A DNA stretch of 64,000 nt from Adiantum capillus-veneris (Eukaryota > Streptophyta > Polypodiopsida > Polypodiales > Pteridaceae): positions 108,444,549 through 108,508,548 of the forward strand of contig CM043953.1 of the NCBI GenBank assembly GCA_014529385.2, written 5' to 3'. Made by a program: the position numbers and the translations under genes. Every line of letters starts with the position of its first letter. The first letter of the stretch is position 1. The notes beneath the pieces are model-generated. The model ran no database searches. It had not been told where the DNA came from and saw nothing but the letters and a program-made list of their open reading frames with translations. Shown piece by piece: positions 10,390 to 21,707 of this stretch.

Positions 10390-11953
10390 TGTCATAAAAA
10401 ACTAATATCTAATTCTCCCAAATGAGTTTCTCATGTTAAACTGATCATTTAATATGGGGAAGTACCCGGGGAGTAAAAGCTAGAATATTGGTAAGGCTGC
10501 TAGATCGGTCTTTGCAGGGATCCAAAGAAGAGAAAATAGGGATCCAAAGCAGGGCAATATACAAAAGAGCAATGTGCATGACTAGAGCTTAAAAGACCTA
10601 ATGTTCAGATCCATTAAGACTTCCATAGGCTAAGGTTCCAAAACTTTAATTGAAAGTCCATATGGTAAAAGTTGGGAAAATTGGATGGTGGTGGGAAGAC
10701 TCAAAAGTCTTCCCACATCCCTATCAAGGAGGGGGCGAGCCATGAGAGTAGGGGATGAGAGAGAAACACACACACACACACACACACACAATCCAAAGCT
10801 TCCCCTTTACACAAAGGGACTATTGGACACATGTCAAGCTCCTAGGCCAGTTGCCCCCAAACACCACTCAAATCCTATTGGATGGCCATAGAGGTGGACC
10901 AATGAGAATTAGGCTAGAGTTAAATTAGTCTAATCAATGTAGAAATGCTTGATAAAAGAACCAATAGAATATAAGCTTCCTAGAAGACTATTGGACAGTC
11001 TACCAAGGGGTCCAATGAGCATTAAGCAGCCCAATGGATTGCCTAATTCATATTGGCCAGAAGACTAGAAGGTCCAATTTGAGTTTAGTAATTATTTAAT
11101 TACCTTAAGCTCTCACAAAAGGGGAAAGGGGGACACATGTCACAAGGCTAGCAATTATGCTTCTAATTTTTTATTGGCCAAGCCTTGCAGGAGCCAATGG
11201 GAGGTCTGCATGAGTGATTAGCAAGAGGGGTCGACCAAGAAGAGAGAGAAGGCTACATTTTTGACTTACACACTTTGCTACACACACACAGACACAGACA
11301 CAAGTTATGTGTTGAGCAAGAACTCCAACTCCTTCCCCAAGCATTGAGAAGTAGAGGCCTACACCAACAACTCTTCGCTATGGAATGCAAAACCAACCAA
11401 GAGTCAGGCTTCACTGGCATGCTCATCTCCTCTACCATGCTAATTACTAAGCTAAGCTATGATAATAGAGTGATCATGTGAGGAGAATAATTCTTTCTCG
11501 TAAGATAAATCTTCTTCCTCTCAATCTATCCTCATTCCCTACTAGCTCTCACCATTCTTGAAGGTGTGTGAGGTCTTGGGACTGAGGCTAGGGACACTAG
11601 GTGTGTTTTTTAAGCTTAATTTGAAGCTTCCATCTTCATTGCATCAACTAGTTTTGTTAAGGAACACAAAGATTGTATTGTACAAAAGTATGCTTTGATG
11701 GGAGAAGCTATAATACAAGCCTTTATGGAGGGGGACCGGCTCCGTGTAAATCCGGTCCTCAACTGTTGTCAATTGTTCTATTTCTCTCTCTAATCAAGTA
11801 TTGTTGATGCCAAATTAGCTAGGTGTAGATTTCTATGTTGCTTTCTCAAATTAAGTACTCTCTCTATGCTCATTAGGAGCTTGTTCTTAATGAAATACTC
11901 ACTATGTTATCAATTTCCGCTACACACAAGTTACTAGTGCATTAAATGTCATA
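10390..11953 (+). repeat. Chromovirus LTR 3 (3' LTR)
   Basis: It begins TGTCATAAA and ends TGTCATA followed by the ACTTC duplication; LTR 2 ends TGTTACA, two substitutions apart. It contains a (CA)n at 10768-10790 and a short interrupted CA run at 11278-11302. Confidence 0.85.
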
Positions 11954-12210
11954 ACTTCAATGAGATTATCCAAGAAAGAAAGGAAGTAATAATGGCCATT
12001 GGAGAAAAGAAAAATACGGACGAGCGAAATTGAGCAATTATCACCGTCATCATGATAGCTAACGATGGGTAAAGTTGACTATGCCTCATCGGAGGCTTTG
12101 TAATCTTTTGATGTATTTTGCGGTCCCTTCAGGTTCATAATGAGCTTGAGGCTTCTTTGTATTTTTCTTGAATTTAATACATCCACTCACTATTTTGAGT
12201 TTGATTAATA
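11954..12210 (+). pseudogene. L1-type LINE 3' remnant, right part, with its tail
   Basis: The sequence begins with the second ACTTC and continues the LINE homology broken at 929: 'gagat..tcc/gtacaagaaag' and 'ttgccattgg/ggccattgga' align with 13205-13255. It passes into a 3' tail with TTGAATTTAATAC and CACTCACTATTTTGAG (12165-12200), the same style as the other LINE tail here. Confidence 0.6.
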
Positions 12211-13500
12211 TTAGAGTACAACCTAGAGGGTATCTATGTATTGTGCTTGAAGTTTTCTTATGGCATCCTCGTTAGATTTATTGCCTTGGGAGCGAAGCAT
12301 CTTCTGAAATTTAAGATCAACAAAATAAGCCGAATGTGCCCAGTTTGTGGTGGCAATCTTTACGCAAGAACAAGTTTGGGCTATTATGATGAACGCCTTG
12401 ATGGAAAATGCAAAATTGCACTTGCAAGGTGGCCAACAAAAAGGGCTCAAGATGCATGACAAGTTACTTGCCCCACAATGGTCTAACCTAAAGCTTGGAG
12501 GTATAATCGGTGAGCTAGTTCAGAAGTGTAATAGAGCAGCAGAGGCCTTAGAATGGGGAGAGATAACAAGGTACATTCATAACTCAATAACTCTCTAGGC
12601 CCCTTGGCTATCTTAGACAGGAAGCGTCTTGTAAAACCTTTTTGGAGGGAAGTGGCCCAAAAGATCAATAAAAAAGGCCTGGGACAATTGGGCCAATTTT
12701 GGGACAGCATTAGCAGAAGGTAGAAAGAAACAGAACAATTGGATGGTCTTGTAGGATTGGTTTCTTCCCTGAAACAAATAGTGGGGCAAGAAATGGATGG
12801 AATCAAAATGGAGGACAATCTTGAGGAGCATCTAGCACCCCCAGTGGTTGCTTGGGATGAAGAATTTTTGTGGAAGGTCTTATGGGGAGCCTTACCTATT
12901 GGTGTGAAGATCCTAGCTAGAGGTATTGGACCGACAAGTGTCTGCAATGAAAATCATCCAGTGAGGACCTTCCTCACTTATTCAAGGAGTGCCCAAATAT
13001 CTACGGACTGGCAGGGAAGATTTGCAAGTGGGTTCAAAAGACCTAGAAGATAGGGTTCTTCAAGAACGATCTCTTTCTGGGTGGGAAGGTATTCCAGAGA
13101 CAATAATTACTTATCAAAATGCAGATTGTTAGATACTACTACTTCAAACACGTGTGGAAGGCAAAAAACTGTCAGATCTTTGAGAATGCCTCGAAAATAG
13201 CTGGCTTCATGGAGATCGTACAAGAAAGCAGGGAAATGATTGTTGCCATTGGGAAACGGATAAACTCGATGAATGGAACAAGATAAACTCGATAAACGGT
13301 AACAACTTGTTAATGAATTCTTGTTCAGGTCGAGGTATGGTCAACTAAGACTCTTTTTGAAGCCCTTATCAATGTCTTGGTGTGGTCCCCCCCTATAAGC
13401 AGTTGTATATGGGGTTGGTAGGAGACGTCATGGCTCATCACAAGCATGACTAAGATTTTGTAATTTATTGGATTATAATTCACTCACCATTGTGAATTTT
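12211..13500 (+). pseudogene. L1-type LINE ORF2 C-terminal remnant with tail
   Basis: A decayed ORF2 end in several frames. The stretch 12347-12598 gives helical sequence with A-E-A-L-E-W-G-E-I. 12820-13060 holds E-F-L-W-K-V-L-W-G-A-L-P-I-G-V-K-I-L-A-R-G, typical of the zf-RVT region at the C-terminus of plant LINE reverse transcriptases, and the next part in a shifted frame has a Cys-containing H-L-F-K-E-C-P. The tail at about 13370-13500 ends CACTCACCATTGTGAATTTTGCC followed by short A runs. There is no start and the 5' end is truncated. Confidence 0.6.
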
Positions 13501-13758
13501 GCCAAAAAAAATTAAGATCAAGCCACAATTTGTGAGTTTGGAAAAAAAAGGATAAACTCTTTTTTTCTTTTTTTAGAAGAATTGCTCATTCGAGCTAAAT
13601 TTGAACTAACTCAAAATAATACATGCATATCCTTTGCATAAGGGCTTCTAGCATATACAAAAATGTTTGTTCAATGGATGCAAAGCCCCCCTACGGATTT
13701 GAGACCATTGATCTTCAACAACCCCCTACAATATATTACAAATCTTCAAAAGATCTGT
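13501..13758. other. Unassigned, A/T-rich
   Basis: Homopolymer A and T runs follow the LINE tail. Nothing codes here with confidence. Confidence 0.3.
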
Positions 13759-15437
13759 CGACACCATGCTCTTGGTTTGTCGCACAATACAAACACAACA
13801 CCTATAAGAGACATCATTATGCAGGAATATCTAGTTTTGATTAACTTCATAATCAAAGAGGTACTTGCTAATGAGAATCAAGGACCAGTACACGTGAATC
13901 CTAGCAGGGCGCATTCAAAAATTGTGTCGGGTGTGTCATTCGCGACAATTGTGAAAGGGGTGAATTCATCTGATGTAGTAATTGGGGATTTGAATAAGCA
14001 AAAACAAGACTTGTTTGGCAACCCATCTTAGAGCACCTCAGTAAAGGATGGAGTAGGAACTAAGGGAAGTTACCAAGCAACTAAAATGGCTAGCTAGTAT
14101 GAAAAGATCTTTGAACAATGCAGAGGCTATTGAAGTTGCTAACGAGAATATAATGGATAAAATATAAATTGACATACTAGCACGATGACCTCAACAATTG
14201 TTGGTGGATTATTTTGAAAGTTTCAGCAAAGGATATCAAGAAACAATTGGCTATGCAAGCAAAAATCACTATGATCTTTGTCTTCAACGGGTGGGTTCAA
14301 AATAGACATGAACTACTGCAATGGTTGCAAGGTGCGCATATTATTGACTATGCAGGTGCCATTGACCATGCGACCTAGTTGTCCATGGATTCCTTCTTAG
14401 TTAGATTCAAGGAAGATGTTATCGTTGCCAAGGTCCTTAGTAAGGGTCCTCTTGTATACAATAGAGCTCAGGTCTGTGTTTTTCCCTATAACCCTTTTTT
14501 TGACTCGCAAGACTCTCTAAAGGCATTGTATGGGTGGAATTTGTAGGCCTTCCAAGTTGGTTGTGGGACAATCTTAGGGATTTGGCGGTTCCTTGCACCC
14601 CTTTGTTTGTGCCAACCAAGAGAGGCCTTGGCAGAAGCTCCAACGAAGTATTCATCGGAAGGAATGCCTCCAAACCCACACCCAAACAATGGTGGTTGAT
14701 GTTCGGGTAGGTCTAAAGGTAATTTTGTGATAGTTTGGGACTTATTTTGGGGCATATTTTGAATGCAACAAATTCAGACATTTTTCTAGAGATTATCCAC
14801 TATCGAGAAGAAAAAATGGATTACTCCTCCCATGCCCCCCTCTGGGACGGAGCCCACCAGCCCAAGATCATCTCAAGCTCCTCATGAGCCACTTAAGGAA
14901 CAAACATGCTTCTTCCAGACTACTAAACCTCCTTTGCTCATGGTGGCTTCAAATGTGGCAATCACAGTTCTAGAACTAAATCCAACACTTAAGGCAAACA
15001 AAAGAATAAAAGATATGGAAAGAGGCAAGAGGACAGACTTTGCTACCTCAAGAAAGGGTAAGGAGAAAAGTCCACTCTCCTCCCAACAAGGTGCTGCAAG
15101 ATATGATACCCTCGGACAGCCAGGAGCCTCTTCCAACAACAAGGGAGGCAAGGGAGTCTGGGATCAGAGTGGATTGGGTTTTTAGGAATTCTCACCCTAT
15201 TCTCCAAGTGATCTCTTGGAATGTGAAAGGTATAAGAACAAGGGAGAAGAAAGAACAACTTTGGCAGTTCATGAAAAGGAGAAGAGGGTGTCTTGTTGGT
15301 GTTTCCAAGAGAACCACCTTCATTTTGCCTCACCAAGAGAGCGAACTCTCGAGCAAATCCAATTTTTCTATGGTACAAATTTAGATGGATCTCTGACAGG
15401 TGTCCATAGGGACATTGAACCAAAAATTGCAGTATGA
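13759..15437 (+). pseudogene. L1-type LINE ORF1 and start of ORF2 endonuclease
   Basis: ORF1 begins with an N-terminal piece (13800-14031) reading G-V-S-F-A-T-I-V-K-G. A DUF4283-like region (about 14280-14700: Q-N-R-H-E-L-L-Q-W-L, F-L-V-R-F-K-E-D-V, V-L-S-K-G-P-L-V-Y) and a degenerate zinc knuckle C-x-K-F-x-H-F-S-R-D-x-P near 14765-14800 follow. A basic/serine-rich linker ends at 15182. A second frame then reads I-S-W-N-V-K-G-I-R-T (about 15205-15240), the hallmark start of the LINE apurinic endonuclease. The element is cut off near 15437, so most of ORF2 is missing. The first 270 bases recur at 39250-39530. Confidence 0.6.
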
Positions 15438-15683
15438 AAAGTTTGGACTCACATTTGGGCCTTGTAAGAAATGCCATGTCATCATAGAGAGAGATAATGA
15501 AAATTTCATTTCCTCTTTTTTCATATGTGTTTTAGTAATCTAGTCTTGATAGCACCTAACTGTCTGTGGCCATTAAGAATCTAATTCCGAATATCTCAAT
15601 CTTTTGCATTTTTGAAAACTAAACTCTACTTTCTTAGCTCATTCTCCCCCCCATTTCCCCTTGCGTGCTCTCATACGTGAATA
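15438..15683. other. Unassigned spacer
   Basis: Short AT-rich spacer with pyrimidine-rich runs. No gene seen. Confidence 0.3.
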
Positions 15684-17892
15684 TTGAAATTTCTTTCCTC
15701 CATTGCCCTCACCTCCTTCTGCAGACAATTTCAATTAGACATTTCTCAATCCACTCTTATAGCTTCTCCACAAAGAACTTCTACAAGGAATCAGAGAGAT
15801 GTATATCATATGCACATAGAGCTCTCACGAAAGTATAAGCCCCTTTGTAAGAAAAACAAACAAAACACCATTTCAAAAGCTTCAAAGGATTATTTCAAAT
15901 CACAAGGCTTGAAAAATGTGTACCTTTGGTTGGACAACAGAATGTATTCCAAGCATCCCATCACAAACTCCATTCCATCTTTCCAAGATATAACTTCCTT
16001 GGTGACCTATGTCGGAGATGGACCTAATAGCTTGCATGGCTACACCAAGCAGTTTGCCACAAGAAATGATGTTCTACAACAAGAGAGAGACATTGCATGC
16101 AAGGAAAATGTGCGCTTATACCAAATAGTCATGCAATGTGTTCAACAGGTTGAAGGCAAGCAAGGAAAATGTGCGCTTATACCAAAAATTCATGAAATTG
16201 TGCCTTCAACAGGTTGAAGGCAGCAAGGAGACCATGAAGGAGCTTACACAACAACTCAAACAAAAAAAACAGTGCTAGGTATTTGCGAAAGAGAAAGAAG
16301 ACTAAGGGACACCGAAGACTTGAAGGTTGGCTTGAGAGGAATCAAGAAAAGAGTGCAAGCCATCAAGTAAGTGTATCTATGCATCTATCCTTGCCAGGTT
16401 TATATTCCTACAATATCAAACATATCTCTGACGTTTGATATGCATGCCCAAATATTTGCTTCACCCCAACAAGGAAGTGGAGCGCAACCCAAAAACCTCC
16501 TCGGTACCTTACGGCCTCATACTGAATTGCAAAAATGTCACTGGTCTCTTGGATAACAAACGCTATGGTAAGATCCTTGCCAAGCATTTTGACAATCTTT
16601 TAAAGGAGAACCAACTCCATGCACAAGATGTTCAGTCAATTTTGAATGAAGCTGGAATATACAATAAGGGGGGATACATTGCAATTTACAAGTATGTAGC
16701 ATCATTTGTAGTTTTCATTTTATTAGGAAAGGTTTTAGCATCCTTACTCCTTCTACTCAGGTCTATGCAAACACAGGTTAAAAAAATATTCATATCAAGC
16801 ACACCCTACTTTCAAACCGTTTTTCTATTCAAAAAAACAAGACGAGAAGTTAATGAGGAGGTGCTTCAAACTCTAGGTAGTCCTTTTCACATTGATTTGA
16901 CATACAAATCACTAAAAGGGGAGGAAATGATATATGCCAAGTATAACAATATTTTTTATGATTTGATCGCTTTGCAAACATACATTGTGCAGTTGTACGA
17001 TGTTACTACCAAAGAGTGCAATGATGTCATAAAGTTTTCCATCAAGCTAGATGACTGTGAGCTTGTAAAGGAGACGAAGGTTGAACGAGTCAAAATCACA
17101 TTTATGAATAGATCTCTAGATGCCTGCATTGGACTAGATGATCCCAAAATTTTTAGTGTGCAATATAAGAAAAAAAATTTCCTTCTTGCAACCTTCAAGG
17201 TAACCTAACGTTATGTTGAAGCTCACTTATTATTACTTTTTACTTGTATGCTTTAGAATGCAGATTCCAAAAAGCTTAAAATTATATTTCCAGGTGTGTC
17301 GGTTGAGAGTAATATATTGAATTGGATTTTCCATTAAACTAGCATCTTGAAAATAATAAGCGAACAAAGAAATGGAAAGAAGTTGGATGTGGAAGACATG
17401 GGCTTCTACGTAGTGGAGTGGCACATGGAGGGAGACCTGAAGACCTTGAAATGCATGTACAATGTTTCCAAAGGAGCAATAAGGAATATATTGCATGGGA
17501 GGGGTTCACATCCTGGACAAACCATATTGGAGAAGAGTGCCAGACATGCATCTTTACAACCCCAATTTTTGACCCATTTTGGATATCCCACTTGTGAGAG
17601 TGCACATATGCACAATGCATGCACTTTGTAGGATATTAGAAAAACTAATGTTTCCATACATATGTTTTGCTTGGACCACTTGACATCTCCCTACAAAGCA
17701 AAGGGAAATCTCAGCTTTGGAGACAGTCTTCTCAAAGATGGGTTGGCATGGAGGGCATGTTTAGATAGACCAGGATGAAAATAGGTCTAAGAATGGCTGG
17801 GATGCTCCAAAGAAGTTGTCTATTGGTGGTGTGAAAGCCCGAATCTTCCTATCAATGCCTACAATGGGAAGACAATGCAAAATCCATAGTGC
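15684..17892 (+). pseudogene. Unrecognised multi-exon host-like sequence, block A, left part
   Basis: I do not recognise this gene. It has a second copy at 39540-41425. Open segments lie at 15684-16217 (its end, with R-N-D-V-L-Q-Q-E-R-D and repeated Q/E residues, looks like a coiled coil), 16435-16680 and 16760-17208. Intron-like boundaries are conserved between the two copies: ACTCAG|GT at about 16758, AAG|GTAACC at 17200 (AAG|GTAAGC in block B) and TTCCAG|GTGT at 17294 (same in B). Protein similarity between the copies is maintained across the exon-like pieces, including I-A-L-Q-T-Y-I-V-Q-L-Y at about 16966-17000. Both copies carry stops, so these look like two pseudogene copies. Homology runs on to 17892 and resumes at 31756 after the LTR element. 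Confidence 0.45.
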
Positions 17893-17897
17893 ACAAG
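17893..17897. repeat. Target-site duplication ACAAG, left copy
   Basis: ACAAG precedes the TG of the LTR and is repeated at 31756-31760. The empty-site equivalent is preserved in block B at 41424-41428 (tgcACAAGaaag), which confirms the footprint. Confidence 0.93.
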
Positions 17898-18480
17898 TGT
17901 GCGCTCCTTGCCGCACTGTCGAAGCAAGGGACTTGCCGATACATCGTGTGCGAGCCACAAATGGCTCCAAGCACACAACAAGACTAATCTAGCAAGCTCA
18001 AAAGAGGGCAATGGTGTGTCACTCACCGCTCTATGCTCCTGCCGTGGAGGATTCCTCGTCGCGATGAAGAAGAAGCTGCAGTTGTGCCGCGCTCAACCGC
18101 TTCGCCGCCGTCGTGCCTTCGTAATGCTCGATCGCACACACACTCTCCCTCTCTCTCTCTCACATACACACACACACGAGGAGGTGAAGAAGAAGAAGAT
18201 GGAGATGGAGATGGAGCAAGAGAACTCTTCTATTGCACAAATGAGAGAATGAGTGAATTTTAGGTTTAGTTGGCTTTTATATGAGCTCACCCCATTCACA
18301 CTTGGGCGCCCATGCTTAGCCAACTAATCCCTTGAATGTCTCAGTTAGAGTGTACCTCTCATCGGCGATCACTCTTACCCTTTTCCTATTGGTCCGACAA
18401 GCCCGATACCTGACTCTACCAAATACATAATACACGTCCGTCGTAGGTGATGGGGTGTCCGTGAGCCGTGAGGGTTAACA
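17898..18480 (-). repeat. 3' LTR of the 13.9-kb element
   Basis: 583 bp with TGTGCG...TTAACA ends (plus-strand view). It matches 31163-31755 nearly throughout; the main length difference is a shorter CT run near 18146-18160, followed by (CA)n. A TATA-like TTATATG lies at 18277-18283 on the opposite strand. Confidence 0.92.
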
Positions 18481-18492
18481 TGCCCCCCTTCC
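18481..18492 (-). promoter_or_regulatory. Polypurine tract
   Basis: On the minus strand this reads GGAAGGGGGGCA directly before the 3' LTR, the plus-strand primer. The same run is present next to the LTR at 51012. Confidence 0.85.
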
Positions 18493-19850
18493 TAATGTAG
18501 ATTCCGTCCTCGGAAGCTATTGAGTTGAAGCTCGTTCGTCGAGGTGGAAGAGCATGAGATGAATGTCCTTAGCCTTCTTCAGTCACTGCAAAATCAAACA
18601 ACATTGGCACAGTAATTGCATTCTCATAAGTGATTAAAAAGCATATGCAGTTTTAGGTAGACAAATTGATTGGTAAAATAATTTCAAACAATTTGTCAAC
18701 AATGAACATTAAATTGCAATGTAATCAAATGCATAAACAGATGTAAAGGTAAAAAATAAAACAAGTCTGGGGTCGCTAATTTGACGGTTGAAAGGCACTA
18801 GAGATCGAATATTAATACCATGGGTAAGCTTCTTAATTTTTTGTGGTCAATTAAGTTGTTTAATCGCGAGAGCCAAGTATTCATGTTCGAGGGTTGACTA
18901 GAGGCTATATCTAGAAGACCTTGTAGTTAAGCTACCATACAAGGAATTTCTCATGAAATCATCGCCTGACTGATTAATTTTTCTTTGACCCCCCAAAGTC
19001 TTTTCACAGTGATTCAATTTTGATGTGTGTGCTTATTTTGTATGCCTTGGGTTTTTTGCTTTTCAAGTAAAAGCGCCCATACTGGGATCCTCTAGGGCTC
19101 TAGTACCATAGGCAATACATGTGAGTGAAGGACCAAATCAAGCTGAGATTTCTCTTCCAGCTTAAGATTTTACAGTGTGGCACTTTGATTTTTTGTTTGT
19201 TCATTTTCAGCATTTTAATTTTGTAACTTTGGGGGGTCATATAACACTGATACACCTCCCCAGGCTCATCACACTAGTAAACTCCCTTTATAATACTTAA
19301 GCTAAAGGTCAATAGGGTCAAGCCCACTAGAAAGCCCTAGTACATTTCACACAATGCTGCCTAAATCGGATTAAGAACCTAAGTAACCATTAATTATTAG
19401 GAAGGCATTCCCCATGGTATTAAGAGAAGATTTCTAACACCTAACTTGGTCAAACTAGTTTGTCGGACTGCTTGATTTTTAAACATAGACAAGTGATTAT
19501 GACAAAAAATTGCATTGAATTAAATGTTTGATACTAAGCAAATGCGGTGAATATTAGGTTACCAATCACAATTAAAGCTGACAATCATAGATGCAAAAAA
19601 GATAAGGGGCAATGCTAATGGACAAGAAACACCTGTTTGTGTCGATGGTCGCGCTTGATTTGAAGAGTGAGTCGAGATAAAGATTCCATGAAGATCCAAA
19701 TCCTACCAATAGCAACACGCTCCTGTACACACTAGGAAACAAAAGGAATACCTCCAGGAGGCACATTAGTGAAAAAGGTACCAACACTTATTGAACACAA
19801 CAAAAAACATAAGGAACCCTAACCTAATTATTTGCACTCCCCCTAGAAAG
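18493..19850 (-). other. Long 3' noncoding region of the 13.9-kb element
   Basis: No ORF with recognisable features. The first 500 bases are shared with the deletion derivative at 51012-51513, which shows that they belong to the element. The rest (18980-19850) is unique here. Confidence 0.65.
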
Positions 19851-20309
19851 TCAAGGGAATAGGATATTGTAGAGGTTGGGGGGAAACCCTAAGGCTAAAC
19901 CCCTATCCTCGTCGTCGAGATATACAAAGTCATCATCCATGAGACCATATGTGCCATCCGTGTAGTCGTGTAAATTTTCTTCTTCATCATATGTGCCCAT
20001 GTTTACTACGAAGGTCAATAGACGCCTATAGTCATCTTGGTCAAAAGGGTAGGCTTGTGCAATGGGAGAAACGCTCTCTACTAAGTATGGATCAGACGTG
20101 GTCAAGAGACGTATCAGCCATTCTAACTCCTCAAAATTCCTCTCACATGCTAGCGTACCTATCAAATCCCATTCACATGCAACCATTGGAAAGACCATGT
20201 GAAATATTTGTGAAAAGTAACGAGGGTACCTCTCACCCAAGGCAGGAGTGGATGACTCTAGCGTACTAGCCATATCTGTACACGCAAATAGATGATGGTT
20301 TGAGTGCAA
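19851..20309 (-). CDS. 152-codon ORF of unknown function in the 3' region
   Basis: The ORF lies between the 3' retropepsin-like ORF and the 3' LTR, where Athila-type elements may have an env-like or other extra ORF. The predicted protein is acidic in its second half (Y-D-E-E-E-N, D-D-D-F-V-Y-L-D-D-E-D) with aromatic residues and no clear signal peptide or transmembrane segment, so I do not call it env. A start at 20309, or at the internal Met about 12 codons later, is possible. The family is unrecognised. It may be expressed from a spliced RNA; no splice site was established. Confidence 0.5.
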   Translation of the reverse strand: MHSNHHLFACTDMASTLESSTPALGERYPRYFSQIFHMVFPMVACEWDLIGTLACERNFEELEWLIRLLTTSDPYLVESVSPIAQAYPFDQDDYRRLLTFVVNMGTYDEEENLHDYTDGTYGLMDDDFVYLDDEDRGLALGFPPNLYNILFP

Positions 20310-20519
20310 ATATTACAAGGGTCGTGTCCTTGTGCATAATTTGTTTTTATGATTTGTGTTATGGCTCTTGCTCTTTTACTTTTTTATCTTGTTTTTGTGA
20401 GTATAAGGCTTTATATATACATTCCCTAAGATCGGAGATTAAGAGGTCAGGGAGAAAGGTTGAGAGGGAAGCAAGTGAATGATGGATGTCCACAAACACT
20501 CCCCCCTTCCTTGGGTAGA

Positions 20520-21656
20520 TCATACCGTTTGAAATGATGTCGTCACCCTTTGAAACCAATTGTTCCAGTTGGTAATAGGTGAGGATTTTTTCCAGTAGTT
20601 TTCTATTACCCTAGGTGCCTCGTCAAGTTCCAAGGGTGGTAAGGTACTCTCCCAGGATCGAACTTGAAGTGGTTCATCAGGTGATTCTTGAACATTGGGA
20701 GGTGTGGATTCTTTTGTAGCTTCATGGAGGTCCACTACTATAGATGGAGGCTGTGTAGAAGCTTTTACTTCTATGGATGTATTACATGAGGAGCTAGAAG
20801 CTTCATGGAACTCCCCCCTTCCTGAGCTAGGTGGAATAAATTGGTTTTGCCTTGGAGCCCAAACTAGCTCTAGACTAGGTGTGTAGCATTCTGTGATCTT
20901 TCCCTTCCCATGGTCTGCCATTGGCTTTAGCATTAGACTGTTTGACTCATATGGGTTTGTTGTCGATAGGGAAGGACACATTTTACGTTTAGGTACCCAA
21001 ATTTGCTCATTTCCATCATAGTAGCCTTGGGCTTCTAATAGTTTTTTTGGAATCCATCGTGATTTGGTCTTGAGTCTCCTAGGGCGCGCTCTTGGTTTTC
21101 CCAGGAAATTTTTTCTTGGAATGGATGGGAGGGTTGAGGTAGTTGGAAGTAAGGCCTTGGGGACCCATTGATATGTACTCTTAGGTCGTGCAGGTTGAGT
21201 ACTTGCAATATTACTGCTTGCTGCAACTACAAGTGTTGAAGTGCTAGATTCATGGGTAGCCGGCAAAGACGAGTTAACCACCTTGGCTTGGGAATGTTGG
21301 CTATCCTTCAACTTTGCTAGAGTTTGCAACGTAGGTGACTTTTCTTGAATGATAGGGGTAAGAGTCGGTGGTCGCGTCGTGACACTACCAATATCCCAAT
21401 CAATAGTGCTTTTGGTGGCCAACATCCACATGCGTCCCAGGTTTACGTTGCCTTCCATAGATCCTGCGGGCATGACTAGAAACCTCTGCACTATGCTTCC
21501 ATTGTCATAGACAACAGGGGTTTGAAGGACTCCAAGAATAGCAGTTTTCTTTTTATTAATGCCCTTGACTTGCATCGTACTCGGGGATAGGGTCGGTTTC
21601 CCTAATTGACACCAAACTCCATAGGATAACAAATTGTGTTTAGCTCCCGTATCTAA
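20520..21656 (-). CDS. 3' ORF with second retropepsin-like domain and W-x-P-K repeats
   Basis: The frame is the same as pol. After the pol stop (TGA, 21708-21710) 16 codons follow, then a second TGA (21657-21659), then this frame. It starts L-D-T-G-A-K-H-N-L-L-S (about 21624-21656), a retropepsin active-site motif. About 65 residues later comes F-L-V-M-P ... G-N-V-N-L-G-R-M-W-M (about 21415-21480), parallel to the I-L-G-R-P-F-M of the normal protease. The first possible ATG lies well inside the domain, so expression needs stop readthrough, another start or splicing. The C-terminal 260 residues are Ser/Thr/Pro-rich with four W-x-P-K/R motifs near 21165, 21055, 21000 and 20858. A true proteolytic role is inference. 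Confidence 0.65.
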   Translation of the reverse strand, partial: LDTGAKHNLLSYGVWCQLGKPTLSPSTMQVKGINKKKTAILGVLQTPVVYDNGSIVQRFLVMPAGSMEGNVNLGRMWMLATKSTIDWDIGSVTTRPPTLTPIIQEKSPTLQTLAKLKDSQHSQAKVVNSSLPATHESSTSTLVVAASSNIASTQPARPKSTYQWVPKALLPTTSTLPSIPRKNFLGKPRARPRRLKTKSRWIPKKLLEAQGYYDGNEQIWVPKRKMCPSLSTTNPYESNSLMLKPMADHGKGKITECYTPSLELVWAPRQNQFIPPSSGRGEFHEASSSSCNTSIEVKASTQPPSIVVDLHEATKESTPPNVQESPDEPLQVRSWESTLPPLELDEAPRVIENYWKKSSPITNWNNWFQRVTTSFQTV

Positions 21657-21707
21657 TCAGGCATTGTATAGTACTTTCCCATAGGAGCTATTTAGCTCAA
21701 TTGGGTA

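Larger units (their letters stand above)
935..11953 (+). mobile_element. Chromovirus-type Ty3/gypsy compound with three LTRs
   Basis: The order is LTR (truncated, 935-1560), integrase-to-3'UTR remnant (1561-3098), LTR (3099-4709), full internal region (4710-10389), LTR (10390-11953). Only the outermost ends carry the ACTTC duplication, so the whole 11.0 kb behaves as one insertion. The tandem arrangement is best explained by unequal recombination between LTRs of the same locus, followed by a deletion in the left unit. The domain order gag, PR, RT, RNase H, IN, chromodomain and a tRNA-iMet primer site place it among plant chromoviruses. All coding parts are broken by stops and frameshifts. Confidence 0.85.

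Noticed and set aside
12223..12947. Host gene encoded on the minus strand
   Set aside because: The plus strand has LINE ORF2 similarity over the same stretch; the minus frames are shadows.
19851..20309. Env-like reading of the 152-codon ORF
   Set aside because: No signal peptide, transmembrane helix or coiled coil is visible; position alone is not enough.
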